A stretch of 64,000 bases of DNA from the NCBI GenBank assembly GCA_020055645.1, contig CM034549.1:12910430-12974429 (forward strand), given 5' to 3'. This DNA comes from Tomocerus qinae (lineage: Eukaryota > Arthropoda > Collembola > Entomobryomorpha > Tomoceridae). The notes below the pieces were generated by a model. That model had not been told where the DNA came from and made no database searches. It worked only from the letters and a program-made list of their open reading frames with translations. The translations under genes and the position numbers were made by a program. Positions 24,506 through 35,985 of this stretch are shown piece after piece (the stretch's first letter is position 1; each line of letters begins with the position of its first letter).

Positions 24506-25788
24506 GACCAATCAAGGCATCTTGAGTAGTTCTAGATTAAACGAAGCCTTTATACAAACTAGTGTGTTTTAAGACAAACCGTAGGGTATAAATTAAATGA
24601 ATTCGATTTACTTGTGCGAGTGTATAGCTGACGTATTCAATTGTCAATGTATTAGCGATGCTAGCGTCGGTATCAGACAGTTAACTTACATGATAATATT
24701 ATTATGCTTCAGACAGAGTTGCAGTTAGGAGAGTACTAGTTACTGTTATAAGTAGGTTCCCCCTACATGGAATAACCATTGTTTTATTGTTGAATATCAT
24801 CACGGGGGAATTGTAATTGAATAGGGAGAAAGAGTAAGTGTGTCTCTTCCGGAGTTGTGTCGTTTGTTATTGCCCATTCTTTCATCTCAGGCTATGTATT
24901 AGTGGTATATCTACACGTACATGTACCTAATAAATGTGTACTGAGTACATGTACTTGTACATTGCATGCATTGAGATCTCCACGTCGCGTCCACAAGTAT
25001 AAAGAGTGTAAATCAGCCAGAATCAGAGTCAAAGTCAAGTCAGCTTTTCTACTGATTACTGAGACGCTTGGGCATACACTTCGCAAAGCAAAGAACGTTG
25101 CTTTTCTGATTCACTTATACTCACGGAGTAACTTTCAGATAAATAATTTGTAAAAATACACTGTTCTCTATGTTTCCCTTAGGATTTGCCGTTGACAGCC
25201 TTAAAAGCCATATATCACAACCAGTGTTACAAGATACCAATCAATATCAGACAATAATAAAACAAGTGTCCGCCTAAGTGACGTTCGTATAGCTTTGTGA
25301 CATTTTTTAAACTAAATCCGCAAGATTTCGTATTTAAATTTTGGTCAAGAAGCCATTCAGTCAAATGAAGAAAAAGGCGGAGCTAAACTAAGAACTATAA
25401 AGAAAATCTCATTTTCGTCGATGTAAATTCGTGGTTTCTCCTTATTACAAGGAAATTCAAAGTGGACAGTCAACAGTGATTTGCATAAACGGTGCACTCG
25501 AATTTCTCAATAAACTTATTTGAATTTTGACCGTAAGCATCACTCAGTATAAAACTGACAACTTGAAAACTCTTGGTTCATTGTCAGAAGTTCAGCGTTC
25601 TCATTTCTCATCTCATTTATTGAATTGAAGCAAAAGTATCCCGTACTTTTCGCACTTACCTATTGGAACAACCGTTAATCAACCAAGTTTCTTACAGCGC
25701 GGACATCAACTTTTCTGTTGTCCATTTGAAGATTTCAAGCAGGCCCCATTTTATGGGTAAGTCATCTTTCAACTTAATTCTATCAACA
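24506..25788. other. Intergenic or intronic spacer
   Basis: No convincing exon. A locally palindromic GTACATGTAC cluster is present around 24919-24960. Confidence 0.35.
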
Positions 25789-25928
25789 AATAAAATGCGT
25801 AATTGACGTTTTCACGGTTATAGGCAGTTTTGGTGGGCAGAACATGAACAAGGTACGTGGACTATCTATGTTGGCCCACCAAAAGTGCCTAACCATCAAC
25901 CATGAAAACGCCAATTACCATTTAAAAT
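25789..25928. repeat. Imperfect long hairpin
   Basis: Arms of about 45-50 bases (left to about 25837, right from about 25875) share TAATTGxCGTTTTCAxGGTT and a final TTTTGGTGGG/CCCACCAAAA pairing. The loop of about 37 bases can pair a little further (CAGAACAT with ATGTTGG). It may be a short fold-back transposon; a pre-miRNA-like transcript is less likely but not excluded. Confidence 0.7.
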
Positions 25929-28926
25929 TAGCGTAGCAATTTCTTAGAGACTGCAATCTAGAAGAAACTGAGACAAACATTATACAATGATTGATTGAGT
26001 AAAGGGCCGGGCTTTGTTGGAGAACCAAGTTATGAACAATTGCTAATAGGTTCCTATAAAGCTGATTTGCATTTCTTGAAAAGTTGCTAACGTACATTAA
26101 ATGTTGATGCAAAAACAATAATAGTGATGAATGGATGTCACGATAATAAAAACGACAAGTTTTGCTTTATGACTAGTTTTATGATAAACAAATGGTTTGA
26201 TTCATCACTAGCGCTTGTAATTAATAATGTCAACAATATTATCATCATCGCAAAAAACAAAGTCTGCTGAACTGCTGACTTGTCTCTCAGAAAGTTATTT
26301 ATAATATATTATCGTGGTATTCGATGATACCGTGTAGTACACTGGGGTGGTATTGAATTGCACTCTACTCTGTATTAAGTACATATCCGTCTTTACTAAT
26401 CGTAGTTATTATTAGTGATTAGCGCCACTATATTATATTCTATCTCAGGTCCAAACTCCAAACTAATATCATCAAAATATTTTGTAAGCATAGTATGCAA
26501 TATGCAAACGATATGCATAATAATGAATCATAGTTAAAGTTAAGTTTATGCTAATAAATGCAAAAATATTTACAATTGTCTGACCACAAAACAATGCACA
26601 GCGTGTGCACATGTAATTTAAATTGCATACATGCAGTTAGTAATACAGTCAATAACAGTAATATAGTCATGTAGACACGAGAATCATCCTGCTAAAAACA
26701 ACATTAGCTACCTATTGTTTTTTAGCCAAAGTATGTAAACATTTTAATAGGGCAATATAAAACATTTAATGTGCATAATGTACGTCAATGAATGCAACTG
26801 AATAGCTAGACTGAGTAGGAGGTAAATTAAAATTGAAACCGTGGATAATAGTCTGTCTGTTCTGAGATTTTTCTCTCCTGTTGTGAATATGGCATACCTA
26901 TAACATTAGTCTTATATTCCTAGTCTATCATGTTTGTTTCATGCATGCTAGTAAAATCGTATACAGAAAATATTGTGCTAGAAAGCTTTTCAGTATGCAG
27001 AGCAATGTTTTGCGAATAAACTTTTAGCAAACTGCGAAGTTTCCTCCTGTTCCGTGAGTCTGAAAGTCTCAATTCTTTTCCTTTTTGGCAAACACTAAAC
27101 TGGGTATCATAGAAGCTCTTGTCTCTTATTCTGGAAAGGTTTTTAATGTGTACCTTGTCGAATATTTGAAATATAAGTGGTAGGATGGAGGAAATGCCGC
27201 AGTGCAGTTAGTGATGGAAGGGAATGAGAGAGAAGACAGAGACAGGAACAAATGTTGCGGTTGGAGAAGAGTGGTTATAAAAGATGAAGTGATGTTATTC
27301 GTGCTGTGTTTGTCTGGGACTAGGAAAATTATTAGTCTGTTCTCTTCCATTTCTACCTAAGAAGGTTGATGCTTTTGTGGCTAAAGGAGATAAACTGCTT
27401 TGGCCGAAGGTAGAGACATTGCAATATTGCTTCGAATTCGTATCTGTTCCGAATTCAGACAATGGACGTTTATTAAGTGCCACTATTTATGACATCTCTT
27501 TGGAGCCGCTAGGGTAGCTTTATGTCTTTCTTCAGCTAACGACGTAGTAATATTAGGTAATGTATAGGTGAAATCTTGAAAAGATCCTTGAGGAAAATGA
27601 AATTCACCGACGAATTCCATTTAGCTTTAATAGCTTGTTACCGCATGCACCTATAATGCAATTTTCTCTAACTTTTTGTCAACATATGTGCAAATATTTA
27701 CGTCACATCCTTGAGAATAGGTAACAGCTAACTAATAAAAAATGGAATGAATAATAAAATGTTCAGGCATAGGAACAAGTAATAGAATCACGAATGAAGG
27801 TGAACTTTTAATAGAAAAGGTGACTTACAGTTCCACGGGGTGCCCCGTTGCAATGACATAAAAGTTTGTTCTGTTCTGCGGAGATAGAGAGATCAAAGTT
27901 AATTTCCCTGTATTAACAATGCAACATAAAATAAAAGACAGATAGCGATGCTTTTCTGTTTAGCCACAGGGAAAGTAGCCAAAGTTCTTTTTTACATCGG
28001 GTTGTATTGTAGGAAGCAATGAAAATTTAATTTGTTTCCAAGTTGAACTGTTAAGTTGATGTGATATTGCGTATTACTCTCGCAATCCTGCACATTATTA
28101 TGGAAAAGCAAAAGTCACATATTGTTAAAGTACCTAATAATAGTTGCTCGTTTTCATGTAAAGTACCTAAACGTGGAAAATTACTGAGACACGTATAGAG
28201 GTGCCTATTCAGCACTGCATGGGATTCAGGGAAGCCATTTTTTATTGTGCTCTAACACAACGTACAATCATCTTATGACGCAGTTAGAAAGATAGGAGAA
28301 AAAACTTGATTGTGTTGGCAAATTTCCTGGTTGGCAATTTTCTATGTACTTTTTTTGCGAATTAAATTGAGAAAGACTGCAGTGCGGCTTTGCTGTAATA
28401 ATAATATTGGCTAATGCAAATGCAAGGCAAAAACAAAATTGCACTTTGCATCATCAACGAAGAAAAAGCAAGCAGCTGGCGTACCCAGCTCTGTAATTAA
28501 TTTAAATGTTTGGCTAAACCTCATTTTGCTCAAGATTTTGCAATAGGAGATGCCAAATGGGAATAGGTAACATTCTAAATTCTAATGAACTCTGCCGTGT
28601 GTTTACATGAATAGATAAATTCTAGGACGAGTTTCTACGTATTTAAATTTTTAAGAGGTTGTTGTAATGTGTGATATCGACCTAATGTATTTTACAAAGT
28701 CAAAAGTAGTTTCAGTTACAAGGAAGTAAATTAGTACTGCGTAGAAAATGGAAAATTGCAAATCCGAGAGTCTTACATGGTATATTTCTGTTTAGATTTG
28801 AGGAAGTCAGTGGAAGAACAAAGAGGATTATTCTTGGGCGAGGAGCGTGGAAATGCAGTCGGTTCGTACTCTTGGCACGGTCGTTGGGCTTGTGAGTGGC
28901 CAAGTTGACTCGTCCATCATGTGCAG
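25929..28926. other. Gene-poor interval, expected to hold the 5' part of the next gene
   Basis: No exon was recognised with confidence. The following gene has no in-frame ATG in its first visible exon, so its start exon is probably in or before this stretch. Confidence 0.35.
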
Positions 28927-30950
28927 CCTCGAGTCCCTACGTCTACGTTGCACCAACTCTCCGGTTATCTAGCATCCCCTACACCCCTTTCCAGTGACAA
29001 CAAACACATCACCAACAATAACAACAACACACACCCAAATCTAAACCTTCAATGTCAAAGCCAGCCAATCCTCTCTAAAGCATACGATTCCCACAGCAGC
29101 AGCGATGACAATGACGATGACGTCGATTCGGATGGGAGCTTCGACTCCCACCGAAGTAGTCCCCGTTTATCAACGTTCGACCCATACCCCGAAATTGGCC
29201 AGGATGATTGTTGTGTATTTGAAGCGAAACAGAATGAGCTGATTGAAGTCGATTGGCCGGAGGGTCGGCCCCTCCCTTACCCTCAATGGTCGGCTTTCTC
29301 TCCTGAGACGGTTCACTTTGAGGACATTGTCCAGTATGAGGACTTCGCTGGCTTTGTTGAGCTCTTGTCTCAACAGACGGTTGCCGCACACAAGTACAAT
29401 ACTGCGGACAACTTCATTCGGTAATCTACAGCGATGATTTTTTGAATTTAAAAATATATTTTTGATTTTCGTTAATTTTGCTCTTTTGAAACTCAACAGA
29501 TTCTATCGAGCCTTCAAGAAGTCCAAGATGGACACACTGGAACTTTTCTATCGTCAATACAAACCACCCATCACACCCTGTCATTACACGTGTGTAGGTC
29601 TAGCTTATGAACTTATTCGTCACCTCAACACTACACTTCCAAAACAACACGATGCAATTGATAGGTTTTTTGTTGCATCTTGTGAAGAGGTAAGGACCAA
29701 ACAACTATTTAGAGAAAGCAAATGAGAAAATTGGAGAAAGCAATACAAGTAAAATTAATTGGGGTAGAAATTGAGGTACATTTTTTCTTCTTTCTAGATC
29801 ATTGAAACGGTTCCGTCGTACGTGGGAAATGTGCCACCTGATAGGAAATCCGTGGAAAAGGAGCATGTAATGGTCTGTTTAAAAATCCAAATAGGCTCTA
29901 GAAAAGGATTCCTTGTTTTGGATCCTGGGTATCATGTTTCTAGAGTTGTGACCGTTATGGAAGATTGCATTTACCCACATACAGGTAAATTGGCTGTGAC
30001 ATTTATCCGTATCAACATTATTTTTATTCCTTAGCCAATTTCTTTCGTAAATAAATATAAAGAAAGGTTCTAACAGCTCTTGTATCGATCCTCCCACGTT
30101 GTATTTATATTATTTGGCATTAGAGTACATGTTTTCTTTGTATTTCAAAGATCTCACAACTAAACTGTATTGACTAAAGAGACTAAGTACACATTGGAAT
30201 TGAATTTTATGAAATTAGGTCGGTTCGTGCAGAGTGATGATGGCCGAGTAAAGAAAGAATACGACTATACGATGAGCACTCAAGAATATATTTCATGGTT
30301 CGTAGCAGAAACGAAACGAGGAGTTCGACAAACACATACGAGTCTTATATTCACAGGACGTCCTTTCCTCAGTGCTGTTGATGTGGCAGAGAGACGCAAT
30401 TTGGCTTACGATTTCAAGTCCGTTTTACGACGTGATCCCAAGGGTCGTCTTATTGCTGGATTGTATTTCTCTCTCGATCCCGTAAGCATCTGCCATCATA
30501 CTAATAACAATACTACAATGAATAATAAAACTAGATTTACAATTCCGTCATCATCATTTCAGAAAATTAATTCGTGTATCTACCCCAAATTAGGGCGTAT
30601 AGAATGAAACTTCAGTGAAATTATAGTCTTAACGAGAATCATTTAGTCATCCTTGACTCACTTTTATTAAGAGAATTTGGAGTAACTAATGGATAATTTG
30701 TGTGCAGGAGCATTCTAAGCTGACGTTATTCTACATGGAGAATAATAATCGCGTTGATGTGAAACTCAACATGGTGAAAAATGTTAAGGACACTAAGGAG
30801 ATCAGAGAATGTGAAGAGCAGATGGGATTAAAGAAAGGAAAGCTCCTGCAGAAAATGAATACCATCGGCAGAATTGTTCATGATGATGCATTCATTGCAC
30901 AACTTCTGGAACTCAATGAGAAAATTGTTTGCATCTCGGCAGAGAACTAG
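28927..30950 (+). CDS. Unrecognised protein with transglutaminase/NAT-like Cys-His-Asp pattern (5'-incomplete)
   Basis: Visible exons 28927-29420, 29500-29689, 29798-29984, 30180-30481, 30708-30950 encode 471 residues ending in TAG. The first visible exon is preceded by an acceptor (ATCATGTGCAG) and an in-frame stop at 28906 with no ATG, so at least one upstream exon is missing from this model. The N-terminal ~90 residues are disordered and Asn/Ser/Asp-rich. The following part has CHYTCVGLAYELIRHL (Cys codon at 29591), EHVMVCLKIQIG (His at 29864) and FLVLDPGYHVSR (Asp at 29921), with spacings of 55 and 19 residues. That order and strand pattern resemble the transglutaminase/arylamine N-acetyltransferase fold; this is my inference. 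The rest, with GRPFLSAVDVAERRNLAYDF, I do not recognise. No signal peptide or membrane segment is visible, suggesting a cytosolic protein. Confidence 0.8.
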
Positions 30951-33900
30951 AACGTTACTAGTTGGGTGGTAGATAATATATAGTGTATCTATTGATAACT
31001 CTATAGACGATTTAAAAAGCACTCCATAATTCTTCAACATCATTCTCAACTATTCCGAATGTTGAAAAAATCATACTACATTATAGTTGCCAATATTATA
31101 CTATCAATAATTGCCTATGTAACTATCTTTTAAAATTTCATATTCAATTATACTGGGTGTTAAGGGATATGTACGTATAGTTTAAGATTATAATACTGTA
31201 TGCTTTCTCAATTAGTCAACATTAACATGGAACTATAGAAAATCGTTTCCTATATTTGGAAACGCGTTGATAACAATAGCACAACTATCTAATACGTATT
31301 ATGTCGACGATATCTCGTAGATAATTAAGGCAATTAACATCTTAAAGCCAATTAAGAGGGAGGGGAGGGCCGACGTAATCCAGATCCATAAATAGCTGAT
31401 TGAATTATGCACTAAAATTCTTAATAAAAATTTTATATTCAGTAGCTTGACTAAAATTAGTGTATCTAAATAATAATGAATTAATTTACTTAATATATAT
31501 TAAGTAAAAAGTATCCTATCTTACTTGCATATAATTATTTAACAGATGTAAAGAGGTAACGGGATTTAAGCATAATGTGCTTAAAACACTTGTAATTATT
31601 ACAAAGTAACGGGTTAGAATTACAAGTATCAAAATTAGAAAAATCTGTAGTAGTGTGTACTTGAGATGTAAAAATCCAATTATACTATTTAGTGTGAACT
31701 AGTTCTTTTTATCTATACGTTCATATACGTATTTTATGTGCTTTAAGCTATTCTTTCCAAAAAATAATATATTATAATGGGTACTAACACAAGGACATTG
31801 AATTTAATTAGTTTGACTAAGTGTGACCTCGCTAAGGAATGGTTGATTTTATCAGGCGCAATATCAATTTCTTAGGTTTAGTTCGTATAAATTACATATA
31901 AATTAGGTACTTATGTATGTAGCAACAGTTAGATTTAGTTTCAAAATTATTTTCTCAAATCAAAAGCAGTACTAAAAATGTACTAACGAGCACGCTCACA
32001 TAAGCTTACTAACGATAGTAATCCAAGTAACAATAAAATATATCCGGATTGTTGAAATCGAGAACGAATACACAATTTAAGCTTTAATATTCACAGAAAA
32101 GTTCCAAAAATACTGCTTACAATTTTAACCTTTATGAATTACATGCTGCTTCAGCATTGCTTGGTTTATGAGGTTAGAAATAAAATAGAATGTAGTTGTT
32201 TCTGTTAGTTTAGTTTCTTGTCTGCAAGTGAAAAGTATTACCAATAATTTGTGACAATAAAAATCTTTTGATTTAATTTAAATGCTGTATCTTGTCTTTC
32301 ATATATTTTATGCATCATTATCCTAAAACTGGGAATACCAAATTCTAAATAATAATACCAAAGAGCTGTGCTTTTTGAATTTCAGGGTTTATTTATTGGT
32401 CTCCTTTAACATTTATTGCTACGTTTTTGAATCTTGTACAGAGCCTTCTACTTCCTAAATAATTTACCTTGTGCATTCACCAAACTCATTTTGAGCACAA
32501 ATTAGTCAATCAAGAGCTACCTGATTTGGGTGGTTGGAGTATATATTAAGTATATTTATAATATCATAGGCATAATTAGCAGTTTGCACTTAGCAGCTTT
32601 ACTAACATTTTTGTTATGTATCTCATTATTCACAGTACATAACTAGTAACATATTATATTATTTACACATACTAAGGACGTATCACACTAGAATTATAGG
32701 TAATTTTAATATCGCATCAAGGTTATATAGCAATAAAAATTCTATTAACAATATTACTCAAAATATTAGCACATTGATAAAAACTTCAGCATTGGTCTAT
32801 CCAGTATCTCTCGTTTAGAACTAGAATGAAAAATAAAAACAAAAGATTGCCTCTGAACACCAATTTTGGAATAAAATTTAAAACATAGAACTTTCCGTAT
32901 ACAATAAGTTATACAGGCATCACTACCAAAATTACGGCTTATTAGCTATGCCACAACTCTGAGCCACAAACAGGCTATCTCAGGTCAAGTTATTTAGTAT
33001 ATATTATATCTGATATTACTTATTTTTAGCCTAAAACATTCTATATAATTATCAGCTCTAAAAATCATAATTTCTATTGTCATTTTATGCATATTACTAT
33101 AAATCTGTTGTACAACATGTACGTATTATGTATTGCATATTTTCTGAATTTAAGGACTGGACTAGATCATGAATTTTTGACACTACAAAAATGTATCTTT
33201 GTTCTTTAACTGCCATTACAAGGAATATTGAGTCTGCAAAGTACATCAAGATAGATAAGTATAGATAATAAGTATTATTATTTTTTGCAGTCTAATACAT
33301 AGGAATGTATGGATGGATTAGATTATAATTTCTACTTTTCTAATAATTACTCTCTTAAAATAAAATTCTGCATACATTCACAAAGACCAGACCAAGGTGA
33401 GCAAACAAAAAAGTACAGTAACTAATTTTTAAGAAATTTGCACTTTGCATCTTTTAAATGATGTCAATGTCCCTTTTCCCTTTCATCGATCCTATTATGC
33501 ACATACAAATACTCATACACAATATTATACCTTGTGCAGATACCCACGTTAGCCAGTAAAGTATACTTATAGACACTAATCTATATTATAATCTCTTACA
33601 AATGCCATTACTTTTCTTAATCTTGGGTTACAAATCTTTCACTAAATTGGAATCATAATGAAGGCACTAGACAGATTTAAGTACCATCAAAAAGCGTGGA
33701 ACAATAGTATTACCTAACCCAAGAAGTAAATATTTGTCAATATGATAGATTGATAAATCAATCAATACTGATCTACGTAAATTTAAATACATTGTCTGTT
33801 TCGGCTATTACTACTTCAACAATAATTATAATGATATAATAATATATGAATATGAATTACATTAGTTGTTTTAGGTACTACTACATAGTATTTAGTACAT

Positions 33901-34686
33901 AGTGGTAAAAAGTAATGCGCTTCATATAGCTTTCTCCATCTACACGAGATTTCTCTTGAAGGCCCAACTCCATATCAAACTTACATACATATGTGAAAGT
34001 ATGATGAAAGTTTCATAAGTTTTGGTGTACTTGATGACTTTCACCGGTGAAAGTTTTGAGTGGAGTTTAGGCTTACACGGTGAAAGTAATTTGAAGCGCT
34101 ACTATTTATGCACCATGTACATAGTATGTTAAATCACTACACTTTAATTTTATATTATTATATTATAATCTTACTATTGCTCCTCATAGTTCCAAAACTC
34201 TTGTAGATAGCTTTGAGACCTCTGTGGTGGTAGTCGTATAAGTCGGCAGTTGCACATTTGCACACAACGCAGATTAATGGCTTGCAAAATTGACAAAATA
34301 TTTGCTAATGATGCAACTTATTAAATACGATAAAAATACATCTTTCTAAAAATCGCTAGTAAGGAAAAGTAAGAAATAAAAATATAAAAGAGTATTAAAC
34401 AGTATTTATCCACACATCGGTGAACATTGTTAATTAAATGATAATTGTTAGTAAATTAAAAACAATTTGAACATGAAGAGAACGGAGGAAAAAATAATAT
34501 TGTACTTTGACAAAAGAAGGTTAACTTCATTCAATACCTCAATCACTCAAGTATCATTTATACGTAAAATGTTAGGCATAGGCACCAAATTTGTAACTGA
34601 GCTTGTTGAATTTATAAGTGAATTTGATTGTATTGCTGCTGGCCGTGAATTTCTTGGAATGGTTGAATTTTTGATTCGATGAGAAA
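30951..34686. other. 3' UTR of the preceding gene and convergent spacer
   Basis: AT-rich region between two convergent genes. The likely polyadenylation signal of the plus-strand gene is at 32256. Short open frames just downstream of the 5-phosphatase stop (34200-34680) are open in several frames at once and are not called. An 18-bp palindrome ACTTTCACCGGTGAAAGT lies at 34037-34054. Confidence 0.45.
32256..32261 (+). terminator. Candidate polyadenylation signal
   Basis: AATAAA followed by T-rich sequence, about 1.3 kb after the stop of the Cys-His-Asp protein gene. Confidence 0.5.
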
Positions 34687-35985
34687 TTACAATCTGGATA
34701 TTGCTTGGAAGATGCTACTCATTCCATAAACTGATCTTGAAGCATGGGAGAAGTACAAGAGCACGTAAGATCCCGGAAGAGAAACACTGTGCTCAGTGAA
34801 TACAACAGATGCTTCCTGAGGATTGTTTATTTGTTGCTGCTGGACCAATACAGTGTCAAGGATGTCATCAGAAATTCCATTGTACGGATTGTAAACGTAT
34901 GCGACGTAATCTTCCAGACTTGTAAAATCCGATTTGTATATAGCAATCCAGTCTTCAGGTGAAGTGTCCAAAGTTGGACAAACTCGAAAAAATACTTTGT
35001 TGTTTTCACCTAAGTACCAGTGGGTAACGTCGACGAACTCAATTAGTTTCTCAATAGTCGGTCTGAAAACTTTAATGCGGAAAGTAGCTGTGACTGGTCG
35101 ATGATCGCTTGCTCTGTAGTTCATATGTGATCGATATTTCAATGCATCAATTTTCAGAGTGACATTATCATAGACGTTAGCGTTGACATGATATAAAATT
35201 CTATCAGGCCACCCAGGTCGTCGTTTCAGATCGTACGAGTCCACAGAATTTTCAAACTTATATGTAGGTGGGAATGTAATTTCCATTTCAGAAAGCTCTG
35301 AAAAAGCGTCTCCTGTTTTCTGAACCCTTTTCAATTGATCTTCATTCATCAGAGTAGGCAATTGCCCATTAGAGACCATGTTTGCAATATCTTCAGATGT
35401 TCTTGCACCATCCAATCGGAAATTTAAATCCCCAAACCAAAAAACATAATCGTGAAACAAAATGTTAGATGTTTCTTTTTGAGAAAAGATTTGTGTGCTT
35501 AGAATATTTTGGTAGTCTTCCACTCGCTCCTTTAACAAATGATCATGAGGAGTTAAATGGCAGTTGACAAGGCAAAGTGAGCATCCGTGAATTCCCATTC
35601 TTATAGTGACAGCACCTTTATTTCCCCAAATCCCTCCTAGTCCTCTTCGAGTCCAAAGGGTTTCCATATCCCGAATATAAGTCAAATGGCTTCTCTTTAT
35701 ATACAGACTTGTAACAAGTCCCTGCATCCGCAAGGTGTGAATTTTGACTAGTCCATACGGGGCTAGAGTCTGTTTTACTTTTGCTGTCCATGGATCTTCA
35801 AAAACAGTATCCCATACCATGTTCTGAGGTTGGGATTTTACTTCTTGGAATCCAATTACGTACAAATCAGGCACATTGATATAGGAATCTGAGGTTGCCT
35901 CAAGTCCCAGCAGTTGTTTAAGGTCTTCGGTAGGAAATTTTGTAGCAACATTCCATGTCGAAATAAAAATATTGAAATCCTCCAT
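34687..35985 (-). CDS. INPP5K: INPP5K/SKIP-type inositol polyphosphate 5-phosphatase with SKICH domain, intron-free
   Basis: From the ATG at 35985 the frame runs 432 residues, close to human INPP5K (448). The catalytic domain (about 1-305) has STWNVAT (9-15), FQE (46-48), WGNKG (120-124), NCHLTPHD (141-148), WFGDLNFR (183-190), RRPGWPDRIL (255-264) and SDHRPV (293-298), so all key 5-phosphatase residues are present. The tail (about 312-427) matches a SKICH domain (DWIAIYKSDF, SVYGMSSIFQ), which targets membranes. The enzyme removes the 5-phosphate of PI(4,5)P2 and PI(3,4,5)P3 and damps insulin/PI3K signalling. The frame stays open 44 codons upstream of this Met without another ATG, ending near an acceptor-like TTGTACAG, so a further 5' exon is possible. 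The coding part has no intron, unlike its neighbours. INPP5J (PIPP) is the alternative assignment. Confidence 0.92.
   Translation of the reverse strand: MEDFNIFISTWNVATKFPTEDLKQLLGLEATSDSYINVPDLYVIGFQEVKSQPQNMVWDTVFEDPWTAKVKQTLAPYGLVKIHTLRMQGLVTSLYIKRSHLTYIRDMETLWTRRGLGGIWGNKGAVTIRMGIHGCSLCLVNCHLTPHDHLLKERVEDYQNILSTQIFSQKETSNILFHDYVFWFGDLNFRLDGARTSEDIANMVSNGQLPTLMNEDQLKRVQKTGDAFSELSEMEITFPPTYKFENSVDSYDLKRRPGWPDRILYHVNANVYDNVTLKIDALKYRSHMNYRASDHRPVTATFRIKVFRPTIEKLIEFVDVTHWYLGENNKVFFRVCPTLDTSPEDWIAIYKSDFTSLEDYVAYVYNPYNGISDDILDTVLVQQQQINNPQEASVVFTEHSVSLPGSYVLLYFSHASRSVYGMSSIFQAISRL

Noticed and set aside
34170-34682. Possible extra 3' exons or C-terminal extension of the 5-phosphatase
   Set aside because: Several frames are open simultaneously and the SKICH domain is already complete at the stop; any intron joining them would be implausibly short.
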